A DNA stretch of 6,758 bases from Streptosporangiaceae bacterium (GCA_030040415.1 JASHTT010000378.1:1-6758), one strand, 5' to 3'. Positions 1 through 6,299 are shown, numbered from the stretch's first letter. The notes: generated by a model from the letters alone, not told the origin. Translations and numbers: made by a program.

Positions 1-994
1 TGGCCGCCACACCAGGGCGGGGGCTTGCCGCGACGTCGGGACCCGCGCGAGTCGCGATAGCGGGCCCAAGGCTGGCCGCGACGTCAGGGTAAGTGCCGGG
101 CACTGCGCCAGTGCTACCGAGCCAGGAGCTGCCGCCGGGCGCGACCGATGCTCTCGCCGACGGCGTGCCGAGCGCGGTTAGGACGCCAGTCGTCGCCTGC
201 GGTCCTGCGGGTAAGGCATCCGCCACGGTAAGCGTTGCCGACGTCACGCCGAGCTGGGCCGCGAGCCCGGCTACTTCGTCTGCCGTCCGCGCCAGGTCGA
301 CGACCAGCACCGGCATGCGCAACCTGATCGCCGCGCACGCGGCGGCGAGGCCGATGTGACGCAGCGCGGTCTGGTCCCGGCCCGTCAGGAGCACGCCGCG
401 GGCCGCCTCCTGCCAACTCACCGCCGCCAGGCCGCCGGTGCCGGAGCGCACGCCTAATGCGCAGCCACCGCGTGTCACGGTGTGCCCGGCAGCCAGCGCG
501 GCCGTGTGCGTCCGCGACCTCACAAGCGCCAGCAGCCGGGGAGAGGACGGCGCCGCGGCTTCGGGCCGCCACCAGCGCGGCCACAGGACGACGGCCGCCT
601 CAACCGCGGCCGGGAGCAGCGCAAGGGGGAACTGCGGCGGCAGCCAGCGCGCCAACCCGGACAAGACCAGCGCCGGATGCGACAGAGCGGCTGGGTGGCT
701 AGCCAGCAGACGCGGCCATGCGGACAAGCCGTGCCACGCTGCTCGAGGTCCGACGACCAGCGCCCACGACATGCCGGCAGCCGCTGGCAGCACTAGCCAA
801 CGCAGCCGCCACTTGCTGATCCGGCCGACGACAACGAGGCAGACCGCGATGGCCAGGGTGAGTTGCGCGAACAGCAGCTGGCCTGCGACCGCCGCCGTTG
901 CCAGAGCGGCGACTAACTCACCGCGGGATAACGGGCGAGTGCCGGACAAGCGGTGCGGTGGCCGCCCGGCCAGCCCTAAGGCCTGGGCTCGCAT
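1..994 (-). CDS. Uncharacterised membrane protein, possibly a degenerate FtsK/VirD4-like coupling ATPase (3' end outside window)
   Basis: An uninterrupted frame of 331 codons runs from an ATG at 994 to the window edge with no stop, so the C-terminus is missing. Seen: hydrophobic segments at about residues 28-57 and 66-82, a third possible one at about 105-137, then a soluble Ala/Gly-rich region. Residues about 176-235 read like the entry to a RecA-type ATPase fold: GVRSGTGGLAAVSW, then strand VLLTG, a helix, and strand PVLVVDL. The P-loop position carries GRDQTALR, with no GKT/S. Inference: this layout of N-terminal membrane helices followed by a nucleotide-fold domain resembles actinobacterial TraD/VirD4- or FtsK-like transfer proteins, but ATP binding looks lost; the family call is weak. 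From about residue 265 the protein is Pro/Ala/Gly/Ser-rich and seemingly disordered. The start lies 6 nt after the gntR stop, implying co-transcription, with only a weak ribosome site. Five TTA codons (6, 22, 27, 180, 261) set it apart from its neighbours. Confidence 0.8.
   Translation of the reverse strand, partial: MRAQALGLAGRPPHRLSGTRPLSRGELVAALATAAVAGQLLFAQLTLAIAVCLVVVGRISKWRLRWLVLPAAAGMSWALVVGPRAAWHGLSAWPRLLASHPAALSHPALVLSGLARWLPPQFPLALLPAAVEAAVVLWPRWWRPEAAAPSSPRLLALVRSRTHTAALAAGHTVTRGGCALGVRSGTGGLAAVSWQEAARGVLLTGRDQTALRHIGLAAACAAIRLRMPVLVVDLARTADEVAGLAAQLGVTSATLTVADALPAGPQATTGVLTALGTPSARASVAPGGSSWLGSTGAVPGTYPDVAASLGPAIATRAGPDVAASPRPGVAA
23..89 (-). repeat. Two imperfect copies of a 48-nt coding repeat at the window edge
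   Basis: The plus-strand segments GCTTGCCGCGACGTCGGGA (23-41) and GCTGGCCGCGACGTCAGGG (71-89) match at 16 of 19 bases and lie exactly 48 nt apart. In the protein they encode PDVAAS twice with a 16-residue period. The sequence stops at the edge, so it is unknown whether this is a pair or the first units of a longer Pro/Ala-rich tandem array. Confidence 0.5.
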
Positions 995-1000
995 GGCGGC

Positions 1001-1984
1001 TCAAGGTTCCCAGTCCTCCACCGTGTGTGTCCAGGAAGTGGCCATATTGCCGCCATTCGCTTCGGGCAGCGGCGGCCGCGGTGACTCGATCACGAGCCGG
1101 AACATGTCCGGACGCAGCACTGCCATCGTCAGCGCGACCGGCTGGCCGGTCTCGGGGGCGTCGAACCGGACGGTCACGATCATCGCGGGCTGACCCGGGG
1201 TGAGCCGGAGGCTGCGGGCGACCGCCGGCGGCGGTGCCTGCAGTTCTATGTGCACCGCGCCCGGCACCCCGGTCGGCTGTCGTGCGGCCGGATCCGTCGC
1301 AGCGGCGTCGCCGATCCCGCTGAGTTGCAGCAGGTTGAGCACGGCCGGCAGTCCCGCGCTCACACTGGCCTCGTCCAGCATGGCGACGTCGCCGGGCAGG
1401 TAGCTGGTGCACAGCGCGGCGGGCTCGCCGCCGGCCGTCCAGAAGAACCGCAGCACGCACACGTGCTGCGAAGGCGGTAGCTTCAGCGCCCAGCCGATGT
1501 CCTCCGGCGGCAGCCGCCAGGTGACGTGCCGACTGCGGCAAGTGAAGTCACCGCCCATGGCGTCCACATACGAAACCAGGCCCGAGACGCCTTCCAGGCT
1601 GATGAGGTACTCGGCCGGGCTGGCCCTGTACAGCTGGCCGTCGGCCAGCCGCCGGACCAAGTGCCGCGCGATTAGCTCTTCGACAGCAGCGTCGATCTCG
1701 GCGGGACCGACGTTGTACCGCCGGGCCAGGGCCGAATGCCGCGGCAGCCGCCAGCCCGGCTCGTGATGCACAAGCGCCGCCGCGAGACGGTCGGCCAGCA
1801 CGCTCACCGCGGCACCCGCGGTCTGCGGTACGTCACCGTTCCCGGTGCCCCGGGATTCGCGCAGTCCGCGATTCCCCGGGCCGGGCCTAAGAGCGCCAGC
1901 CTCGCTGCTCGCGCCCCCACCTGGGCGCGCCGGAGTGGCATCATCGTCTGCGGACGTTGGCCAGCCAGTGTGCGGGGCGCTCAT
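1001..1984 (-). CDS. GntR-family transcription regulator with UTRA effector domain (HutC-like)
   Basis: A 327-residue DNA-binding regulator. Residues 1-57 are a Gly/Ala/Pro/Ser-rich, probably disordered tail. Residues about 60-123 form a GntR winged helix-turn-helix: the stretch VLADRLAAALV, then GWRLPRHSALARRYNV with the usual LP..xxLaxxYxV pattern, a recognition helix, and a wing near RRLADGQLYR. Residues about 130-302 match the UTRA fold of HutC-type regulators, which binds small-molecule effectors and controls dimer behaviour in known members. The effector here cannot be deduced. The ATG at 1984 lies 6 nt after the pstA stop, so it is most likely transcribed as part of the pst operon; a later start that trims the disordered tail is possible. 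Its targets are unknown: it could act on its own operon or on the membrane gene just downstream. A GntR regulator rather than phoU at this place is unusual. Confidence 0.9.
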   Translation of the reverse strand: MSAPHTGWPTSADDDATPARPGGGASSEAGALRPGPGNRGLRESRGTGNGDVPQTAGAAVSVLADRLAAALVHHEPGWRLPRHSALARRYNVGPAEIDAAVEELIARHLVRRLADGQLYRASPAEYLISLEGVSGLVSYVDAMGGDFTCRSRHVTWRLPPEDIGWALKLPPSQHVCVLRFFWTAGGEPAALCTSYLPGDVAMLDEASVSAGLPAVLNLLQLSGIGDAAATDPAARQPTGVPGAVHIELQAPPPAVARSLRLTPGQPAMIVTVRFDAPETGQPVALTMAVLRPDMFRLVIESPRPPLPEANGGNMATSWTHTVEDWEP

Positions 1985-1990
1985 GGTGGC

Positions 1991-2914
1991 TCACTCGGCG
2001 TGGCGCCGGGAAATGGCGACGAGCACTCGGCCTAGCACGATCAGCACCAGGACGAAAACGAGCAAGATCAGCGCCGCATCGTAGGCGAGGATGCGACCGG
2101 AGGTCGTTCCGACATTCCAGAAGTTGAACACCGCATAGGTGAGGAACGGCACAGGCGAGTTAGTCAGGGCCAGCGTCGGCGTCGTGTCGCTCCACCCGGC
2201 CGTGTACAGCAGCGGCGCAGTCTCACCGACCGAGATCGCGATGGCGACCAGCACGCCGGTGACTATTCCTGGCATCGCAGTCTTGAATACGACCCGCCGC
2301 AGGGTCCAAGTCGGTGGCATGCCGAGCGCCTCGGCACCCTCCCGGTAGGAGACCGGGACCTGGGACAGCGACGTCTCTGTTGCCTTCGTGATGTACGGGA
2401 TCGTCACGACCGACAACACCAACACCGCCGGCAGCAGGCCGAATCCCCAGTGCAGGCCGATTACGAGAGCAAAGAACCCGACCAGGCCGAGAACTATGGA
2501 CGGGATGCCGGCCAGCACTTCGTACGCGCCACGCAGGATCCCGCTGAACCGGCCCTGGCCGAACTCGGACAGGTACATGCCGGTAAGGATGCTGATCGTG
2601 CCGCTGACGATGACCACGCCAACGGTGATCATCAGCGTGCCGATGAGCGCCTGCCGGAGGCCGTCGGCGTCACCGGCCTGCGTATTGGTGGTCAGCACAC
2701 TCCACTGCCAGTTCGGGATGGCTCGGACGATGATCCCTCCTGCCAGCCAGATGGCCGGGCCGAGCACGAGCAGCATGCCGATAGCGCACAGGGCCCAGAA
2801 AAAGAGGTTCGAGCTTCTCCTGCGGAAGTCGCGTCGCCCCCCGCTGCCGGCGCCGCGCGCACCCAGCGGCTGCGGGACAGCCGATGCTGGCGAAGCGCTT
2901 GGTGTCGTGCTCAT
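1991..2914 (-). CDS. pstA: Phosphate ABC transporter permease PstA
   Basis: One of the two inner-membrane permeases of the PstSCAB high-affinity phosphate importer; it pairs with PstC and couples to PstB. The protein is 307 residues. It has a polar N-terminal tail (1-35), a first membrane helix at about 37-63, and further helices at about 90-113, 132-153, 158-177, 215-235 and 275-300. The permease signature LAGIPSIVLGLVG lies at 134-146. The EAA loop that contacts the ATPase is at about 191-217 (REGAEALGMPPTWTLRRVVF), and SVGETAPLL follows at 228-236. The chosen start gives MSTTPSAS at 2914, four nt after the pstC stop. The frame stays open to an ATG at 2995, but that would overlap pstC and add a Cys/Arg-rich tail with no family resemblance. 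A GGAAGGGG stretch upstream may be the ribosome site, though its spacing is long. Length and motifs are normal for the family. Confidence 0.95.
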   Translation of the reverse strand: MSTTPSASPASAVPQPLGARGAGSGGRRDFRRRSSNLFFWALCAIGMLLVLGPAIWLAGGIIVRAIPNWQWSVLTTNTQAGDADGLRQALIGTLMITVGVVIVSGTISILTGMYLSEFGQGRFSGILRGAYEVLAGIPSIVLGLVGFFALVIGLHWGFGLLPAVLVLSVVTIPYITKATETSLSQVPVSYREGAEALGMPPTWTLRRVVFKTAMPGIVTGVLVAIAISVGETAPLLYTAGWSDTTPTLALTNSPVPFLTYAVFNFWNVGTTSGRILAYDAALILLVFVLVLIVLGRVLVAISRRHAE

Positions 2915-2918
2915 GACT

Positions 2919-3986
2919 TCAAAGGCCCCTTCCGACCGGAAGACCCGAGCCCGAAACTCGCTGCACGAGCAACCGGGCAACCACGTTCGAGGCAAGCGTG
3001 ATCACCATGAGAATCAGGGCCAGATAAGCGAACGCGCTTATATCCATCTTGTCGGTGATGGCGGTGTCCAGGTTCTGGACGATGTTGGCGGCTATTGTGA
3101 TCATCGCAGCATACAAGTTCGTGGGCAGGACGCCGAGCGCCACGCCGCACGTCATGGCGACCGCAATGGTCTCACCGAGAGCGCGGCCAAGGCCGAGCAC
3201 AACCGCCCCCACGATGCCCGCGCCCACCCAGGGCAGCGTCACCCGGCGGGCGCATTCCGCGTCCGACATGCCCAGCGCGATCGCGCCCTCGCGCGGCAGC
3301 AGCGGGACGCCGCGGATGAGGTCGCGCGCCGTCGAGGCGATGATCGGGATGATCATGACAGCGAGCACGAGGCCAGATGTCAGCAGGCCCTGCCCGTTCC
3401 CGGTATCACCGCGGAGGAACGGTAGCCAGCTCGGCGCGTTGTTGGCGATGAGCGGCGCTACGTCATGGGCGATTATGGGACCGAACGTGAGCGCGCCCCA
3501 CAGGCCGACAAGCACGCTAGGCACCCCGGCCAACAGTTCAAGGAACGCGCCGACTACGTTGGCCAGCCGCCTTGGCAGCAACTCGACGATCGCGAGTGCC
3601 GCGCCGATTGACACGGGCACGGCGATGATGAGGGCGATCGCCGATGTTGCGAGCGTCCCTAGGACCTCTGGCAGGGCGCCGAACTCCTCGCCCGGCAGGT
3701 GCAGCAGGCCGTCGCTCTTGACCGGCGTGCCGTACTGGGAGCCAAAGTTCCACTTCGATCCGGTGATGAAGCCCAGGCCGCTGAACCTCATGGCTGGGAT
3801 CGCCTTGTCGATCAGCAAGGCCAGCACGAGCACGAGCATCAGCAGCGGCACCACCGCACCGCCGCGGCCAAGCCAGCGGAGCAGGTCCCCGTTACGGATC
3901 CTGGCGCGGAGCATTCCGGCAAGCCGGCGGAGGGGCGGGGTTCCCGCCCCTCCGGCCGGCTGCGCGGCTGGTGCGGTGGCAGCCAT
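2919..3986 (-). CDS. pstC: Phosphate ABC transporter permease PstC
   Basis: Second permease of the PstSCAB phosphate importer, in the cytoplasmic membrane. The protein is 355 residues. A cytoplasmic tail of about 40 residues is rich in Ala, Pro and Arg. The first membrane helix is at about 44-60, followed by an external loop containing TGSKWNFGSQYGTP (75-88), which is typical of PstC. Further helices lie at about 108-134, 145-170, 203-218, 254-285 and 317-342. LAGVPSVLVGLWG (152-164), the EAA loop near 232-258 (REGAIALGMSDAECARRVTL) and GRALGETIAV (267-276) are the family signatures. The ATG at 3986 is 4 nt after the pstS stop. Its only ribosome-site candidate is a GAG inside the palindrome that ends pstS, so translation is probably coupled to pstS. 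No truncation or unusual residues were seen. Confidence 0.96.
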   Translation of the reverse strand: MAATAPAAQPAGGAGTPPLRRLAGMLRARIRNGDLLRWLGRGGAVVPLLMLVLVLALLIDKAIPAMRFSGLGFITGSKWNFGSQYGTPVKSDGLLHLPGEEFGALPEVLGTLATSAIALIIAVPVSIGAALAIVELLPRRLANVVGAFLELLAGVPSVLVGLWGALTFGPIIAHDVAPLIANNAPSWLPFLRGDTGNGQGLLTSGLVLAVMIIPIIASTARDLIRGVPLLPREGAIALGMSDAECARRVTLPWVGAGIVGAVVLGLGRALGETIAVAMTCGVALGVLPTNLYAAMITIAANIVQNLDTAITDKMDISAFAYLALILMVITLASNVVARLLVQRVSGSGLPVGRGL

Positions 3987-3990
3987 CTGC

Positions 3991-5085
3991 TTAGCTCGAT
4001 ATCGAGCTGACCAGTGCCTTGGACACGCTCTGCGTGGCCGACGGCAGCGGCTCGAAGTTCACCGAGGACAGGTAGGTCGAGGTGTCCCCGGTGGTGAGGA
4101 TCCAGTTAAGGAACGCCTTCACCGCGGTTGCCTCGGCCGCGCTTGGCTGGGTCTTCTTGACGATCGCGTACTCGTAGTTGATGATCGGGTAGCCGCTGGC
4201 GGACGAGCTGTTGATAAGCGGCTCTCCCCCGCTCGCCGGCGCAGTCGGGAAGCTAGACAGCGCCGCGCTGATCGTTGACGTGGTGGGCTGCACGTACTTG
4301 CCTGCCTTGTTCGCCAGAGACGCCTCGCCGAGGCCCGCCGCAGTGGTCTTGGACAGGTAGCTGATGCCGATGTAAGCGATGCAGCCCTTGGTCGAGCCGC
4401 AGCCTGACACCATGCCGCCGCTGCCGGTCTCGGCCAGCGCGCCCGGAACACTTGGCCAGGTGATCGTCGTGCCGATGTTCGACGACGGCCATGCGCTCGG
4501 GTCCTGGGCGTTCAGGTACGACGTGAAGAGGAACGTGCTTCCGGAGCTGTCCGCCCGGTGCAGCGTCACGATCTTCAGGTTGGGCAGCGTCACGCCCGGG
4601 TTCAGCGCCGCGATTGCGGAGTTGTTCCAGCTCGTGATCTTGCCGGTGTAGATATCGGCGAGCACGGTCCCGTTCAGGTTGAGCGGAGTCTTGATGCCCG
4701 GAACGTTGTAGTTGACCATGAGCGCGGCCACGGTCAACGGGATGTTCAGCAGGCCTGGGTAGGTGGCCAGGTCGGAGCTGGACAGGTAGGCGTCCGAGGC
4801 GCCGATGTTGACCAGCCCCTCGGCCGCGTCGGTGATCCCGGTGCCGGAGCCGGTGGCGCCGGAGGTGACGGTCACGCTGGTGTTCACGCTGGAGTAGGCC
4901 GTCTGCCAGGCACCAAACAGCGGGAACAGCAGCGTGCTGCCGGTCTCGGAGATCGTCTTGCCGCTGGAAGAAGCGGACGTAGACGACGGCGTCGACGTCG
5001 TGGTGCTGGAGCCGCAAGCTGCCGCCAGGATCGTAAGCGGAACCAGAGCGGCCGCCGTGCAGATCAAGCGGATGTTCTTGCTCAC
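3991..5085 (-). CDS. pstS: Phosphate-binding lipoprotein PstS
   Basis: Extracellular lipid-anchored receptor that captures phosphate and delivers it to the PstC/PstA channel. The protein is 364 residues. A lipoprotein signal runs from MSKNIR through a hydrophobic core to the lipobox LAAAC, with Cys24 as the acylation site. A Ser/Thr linker (about 26-42) should span the cell wall. Ligand-site motifs are those of PstS: GST at 49-51, SGATGSGTG at 75-83, the SD pair at 97-98, and R177-A-D-S-S-G-S-T184. Cys229 and Cys235 could form a disulfide. The GTG start at 5085 is preceded at good spacing (8 nt) by AAGGAGT, the best ribosome site in the window, which suits a protein needed in excess over its transporter. 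It is second in the gene order, behind pstB, and no PHO box was found directly upstream, so expression probably depends on read-through from the promoter before pstB. Confidence 0.97.
   Translation of the reverse strand: MSKNIRLICTAAALVPLTILAAACGSSTTTSTPSSTSASSSGKTISETGSTLLFPLFGAWQTAYSSVNTSVTVTSGATGSGTGITDAAEGLVNIGASDAYLSSSDLATYPGLLNIPLTVAALMVNYNVPGIKTPLNLNGTVLADIYTGKITSWNNSAIAALNPGVTLPNLKIVTLHRADSSGSTFLFTSYLNAQDPSAWPSSNIGTTITWPSVPGALAETGSGGMVSGCGSTKGCIAYIGISYLSKTTAAGLGEASLANKAGKYVQPTTSTISAALSSFPTAPASGGEPLINSSSASGYPIINYEYAIVKKTQPSAAEATAVKAFLNWILTTGDTSTYLSSVNFEPLPSATQSVSKALVSSISS
3993..4008. repeat. Perfect 16-bp palindrome across the pstS/pstC junction
   Basis: AGCTCGATATCGAGCT is fully self-complementary and covers the last pstS codons and part of its stop. 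As RNA it can fold as a 6-bp stem (AGCTCG/CGAGCT) with an ATAT loop. The stem includes the only GAG that could serve as the pstC ribosome site, so pstS translation could expose it. It could also slow 3'-end decay of pstS mRNA or bind a dimeric protein. The structure is clear; the function is inferred. Confidence 0.5.
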
Positions 5086-5093
5086 CTAGGATT

Positions 5094-5100
5094 ACTCCTT
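5094..5100 (-). promoter_or_regulatory. Strong ribosome binding site of pstS
   Basis: On the minus strand AAGGAGT lies 8 nt before the GTG at 5085. It decides the GTG as the pstS start, and it is the closest match to the anti-Shine-Dalgarno sequence among the genes of this window. Confidence 0.85.
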
Positions 5101-5114
5101 TACTTTTGGAACGT

Positions 5115-5183
5115 GCGCGCTGATGCGCGCTTGGCAGGACTCGCACGCGGTTGCGTGCGACTGTGGTCCGCGCATTCGCGCGG
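5115..5183 (-). other. Three consecutive tetraloop hairpins in the pstB-pstS spacer
   Basis: Three perfect inverted repeats stand one after another in the 148-nt gap. They are GCGCGC/GCGCGC with a 4-nt loop (5115-5130), TCGCACGC/GCGTGCGA with a 4-nt loop (5141-5160), and CCGCGC/GCGCGG with a 4-nt loop (5168-5183). In the pstB transcript they come after the stop and before the pstS ribosome site. None is followed by a run of T on the minus strand, so they do not look like classical intrinsic terminators. They may set differential expression through partial termination, a processing site, or protection of the pstS mRNA 5' end. Confidence 0.6.
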
Positions 5184-5233
5184 CCCTGCGCCCGGGCGGG
5201 AGAAATGCAGTTCTGCCGTCCGGGTGGTCTGTG

Positions 5234-6088
5234 TTAACCAAAGCGCCCCCCGACATAGCCGGCCGTCTCTTGCTCGGTCGGGTGCTCGAACACCTGCTTG
5301 GTTTCGCCGAACTCCACTAGGCGCCCTCGGTTGAGGAAGATGGTCCAGTCGGCAATCCGGGTCGCCTGAGCCATGTTGTGGGTCACGACCAGCACGGTTA
5401 TCTCCGGCAGCAGAGTCCGCACGAGCTTCTCGATCGCCTCGGTGGCATTCGGGTCGAGGGAGGAGGTCGGCTCGTCCAGCAGCAGCACGTCTGGCCGGAC
5501 GGCGAGGGCCCTGGCCAGGCAGAGCAGCTGCTGCTGACCGCCGGAGAGCCGGAATGGCGAATCCTTGAGCCTGTCCTTCACGGCATGCCACAAACCCACG
5601 GCTGTCAGGTATTCCTCGGCCACGGTGGACAAGGCGTTACGCGGCGCCATCTTGTGCACACGGACGCCCGCCGTGACATTCTCGGAGATCGACATCGGGA
5701 AGGGGTTCGGTCGCTGGAAGAGCATGCCGACGCGGCGCCGGAGCGACATCAGGTCCTCCCCGGGGTGCCAGATGCTGCGCCCGCCGAGCAGCACGTCACC
5801 GGCATGCCGGTAGCCAGTGACCTTGTCGTTCATCCGGTTGAACGTGCGCAGCAGCGTCGACTTGCCTGACCCGGTTGGGCCGATGATCGCCGTGACCGCG
5901 CCCCGTCGCACCTCGACGTTGATCTCGGACAGGACAGTGTGCTGGCCGAAGCCGAGGGTCAGGTTGACAGTGCGGAGCGCGATCGAATCAGCGTCTGCAC
6001 TCGTCGCATTCGCCGCGGGAGCCGCCGGAGGAGCGAAGGTCTTGCCCTGCGCGTCGCCCGAGTCGGCAGGATCAGCCCGAGTTGACAT
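5234..6088 (-). CDS. pstB: Phosphate ABC transporter ATP-binding protein PstB
   Basis: Cytoplasmic ATPase that powers phosphate import through PstC/PstA. The protein is 284 residues, about 25-30 longer than usual because of an Ala-rich N-terminal tail (about 1-35). All ABC motifs are intact: Walker A GPTGSGKS at 70-77, Q-loop Gln125 in LFQRPNPFP, signature LSGGQQQ at 181-187, Walker B VLLLDE at 201-206, D-loop SSLD and switch His237 in VVTHNM. The RTFNRMND stretch after Walker A and RPNPFPMSI are typical of PstB rather than other ABC ATPases. The ATG at 6088 has GAGG at 6096-6099 as ribosome site, with 7 nt spacing. It is the first gene after the PHO box, whereas in Streptomyces and many other bacteria pstB closes the operon. 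An internal start that skips the tail is possible but has no clear support. Confidence 0.96.
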   Translation of the reverse strand: MSTRADPADSGDAQGKTFAPPAAPAANATSADADSIALRTVNLTLGFGQHTVLSEINVEVRRGAVTAIIGPTGSGKSTLLRTFNRMNDKVTGYRHAGDVLLGGRSIWHPGEDLMSLRRRVGMLFQRPNPFPMSISENVTAGVRVHKMAPRNALSTVAEEYLTAVGLWHAVKDRLKDSPFRLSGGQQQLLCLARALAVRPDVLLLDEPTSSLDPNATEAIEKLVRTLLPEITVLVVTHNMAQATRIADWTIFLNRGRLVEFGETKQVFEHPTEQETAGYVGGRFG

Positions 6089-6123
6089 TCTGCTGCCTCG
6101 CCATTGACGGTCGGTGATTGCTT

Positions 6124-6140
6124 GCCGACAGTGCGTCGGC
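6124..6140 (-). other. Hairpin in the pstB leader
   Basis: GCCGAC and GTCGGC form a perfect 6-bp stem around a 5-nt loop, between the PHO box and the pstB ribosome site. It does not cover the ribosome site. It may simply stabilise the 5' leader; no known riboswitch was recognised. Confidence 0.35.
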
Positions 6141-6160
6141 TACGCCACCTTTCTAGGTAG

Positions 6161-6182
6161 CGAGGGTGAACGAACATTGAAC
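6161..6182 (-). promoter_or_regulatory. PHO box (PhoP binding site) upstream of pstB
   Basis: On the minus strand two directly adjacent 11-nt units read GTTCAATGTTC and GTTCACCCTCG. This is the tandem direct-repeat design of actinobacterial PHO boxes, where the known unit is close to GTTCACCC plus a variable tail. The second unit fits best; a third, weaker unit (GAGCGTCTTCA) may lie just upstream at 6183-6193. The box ends 72 nt before the pstB start. In known cases phosphorylated PhoP binds here under phosphate starvation and activates transcription from an overlapping -35 region. I could not assign a convincing -10 element; TACCTA just downstream is the nearest candidate. Confidence 0.7.
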
Positions 6183-6231
6183 TGAAGACGCTCTTGCAGG
6201 CGACGACAAGGTGACATGTAGTAGAACAAGC

Positions 6232-6268
6232 TGAGGCAGTGCGCCCCGTATCCGGACGCACTGCCTCA
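6232..6268 (-). terminator. Probable terminator after the DUF1416 gene
   Basis: TGAGGCAGTGCG and CGCACTGCCTCA make a perfect 12-bp stem with a 13-nt loop, beginning 31 nt after the DUF1416 stop. The minus-strand sequence after the stem (GCTTGTTCTACTAC) has a few scattered T but no solid T-run, as is common in high-GC actinobacteria. It separates the sulfurtransferase unit from the pst promoter. Confidence 0.7.
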
Positions 6269-6299
6269 AACTTTGCCCGCGCAGCGAGCCGCTTACCGC

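Noticed and set aside
114..584. Minus-strand 156-codon frame inside the left-end membrane gene
   Set aside because: It is rich in Arg and Gly with no fold-like pattern, and overlaps the longer frame at 1-994, which has hydrophobic segments and sits correctly after gntR.
2915..2995. Extended pstA start at 2995
   Set aside because: It would overlap pstC by 77 nt and add a Cys/Arg-rich tail; the ATG at 2914 gives the same 4-nt gap as pstS-pstC and a typical PstA N-terminus.
2388..3425. Plus-strand open frame of 345 codons opposite pstA and pstC
   Set aside because: It is a shadow of the permease genes, with low-complexity Arg/His/Asp-rich composition and no ribosome site or motif.
3049..4278. 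Long plus-strand open frame (409 codons) opposite pstC and the end of pstS
   Set aside because: It lies antisense to two well-supported transporter genes; its composition (Arg, Pro, Ser, Thr-rich, no domain) is what the opposite strand of high-GC coding DNA gives.
5189..5198. CGCCCGGGCG palindrome in the pstB-pstS spacer as a fourth hairpin
   Set aside because: It has no loop space and only 10 bp, which is expected by chance in such GC-rich sequence.
6082..6087. Plus-strand TTGACA as a -35 box
   Set aside because: No -10 element follows at usual spacing and no plus-strand gene lies downstream; it falls over the pstB start.
5959..6261. Minus-strand 100-codon frame across the pst promoter region
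   Set aside because: It runs through the PHO box and into pstB in another frame, without family resemblance.
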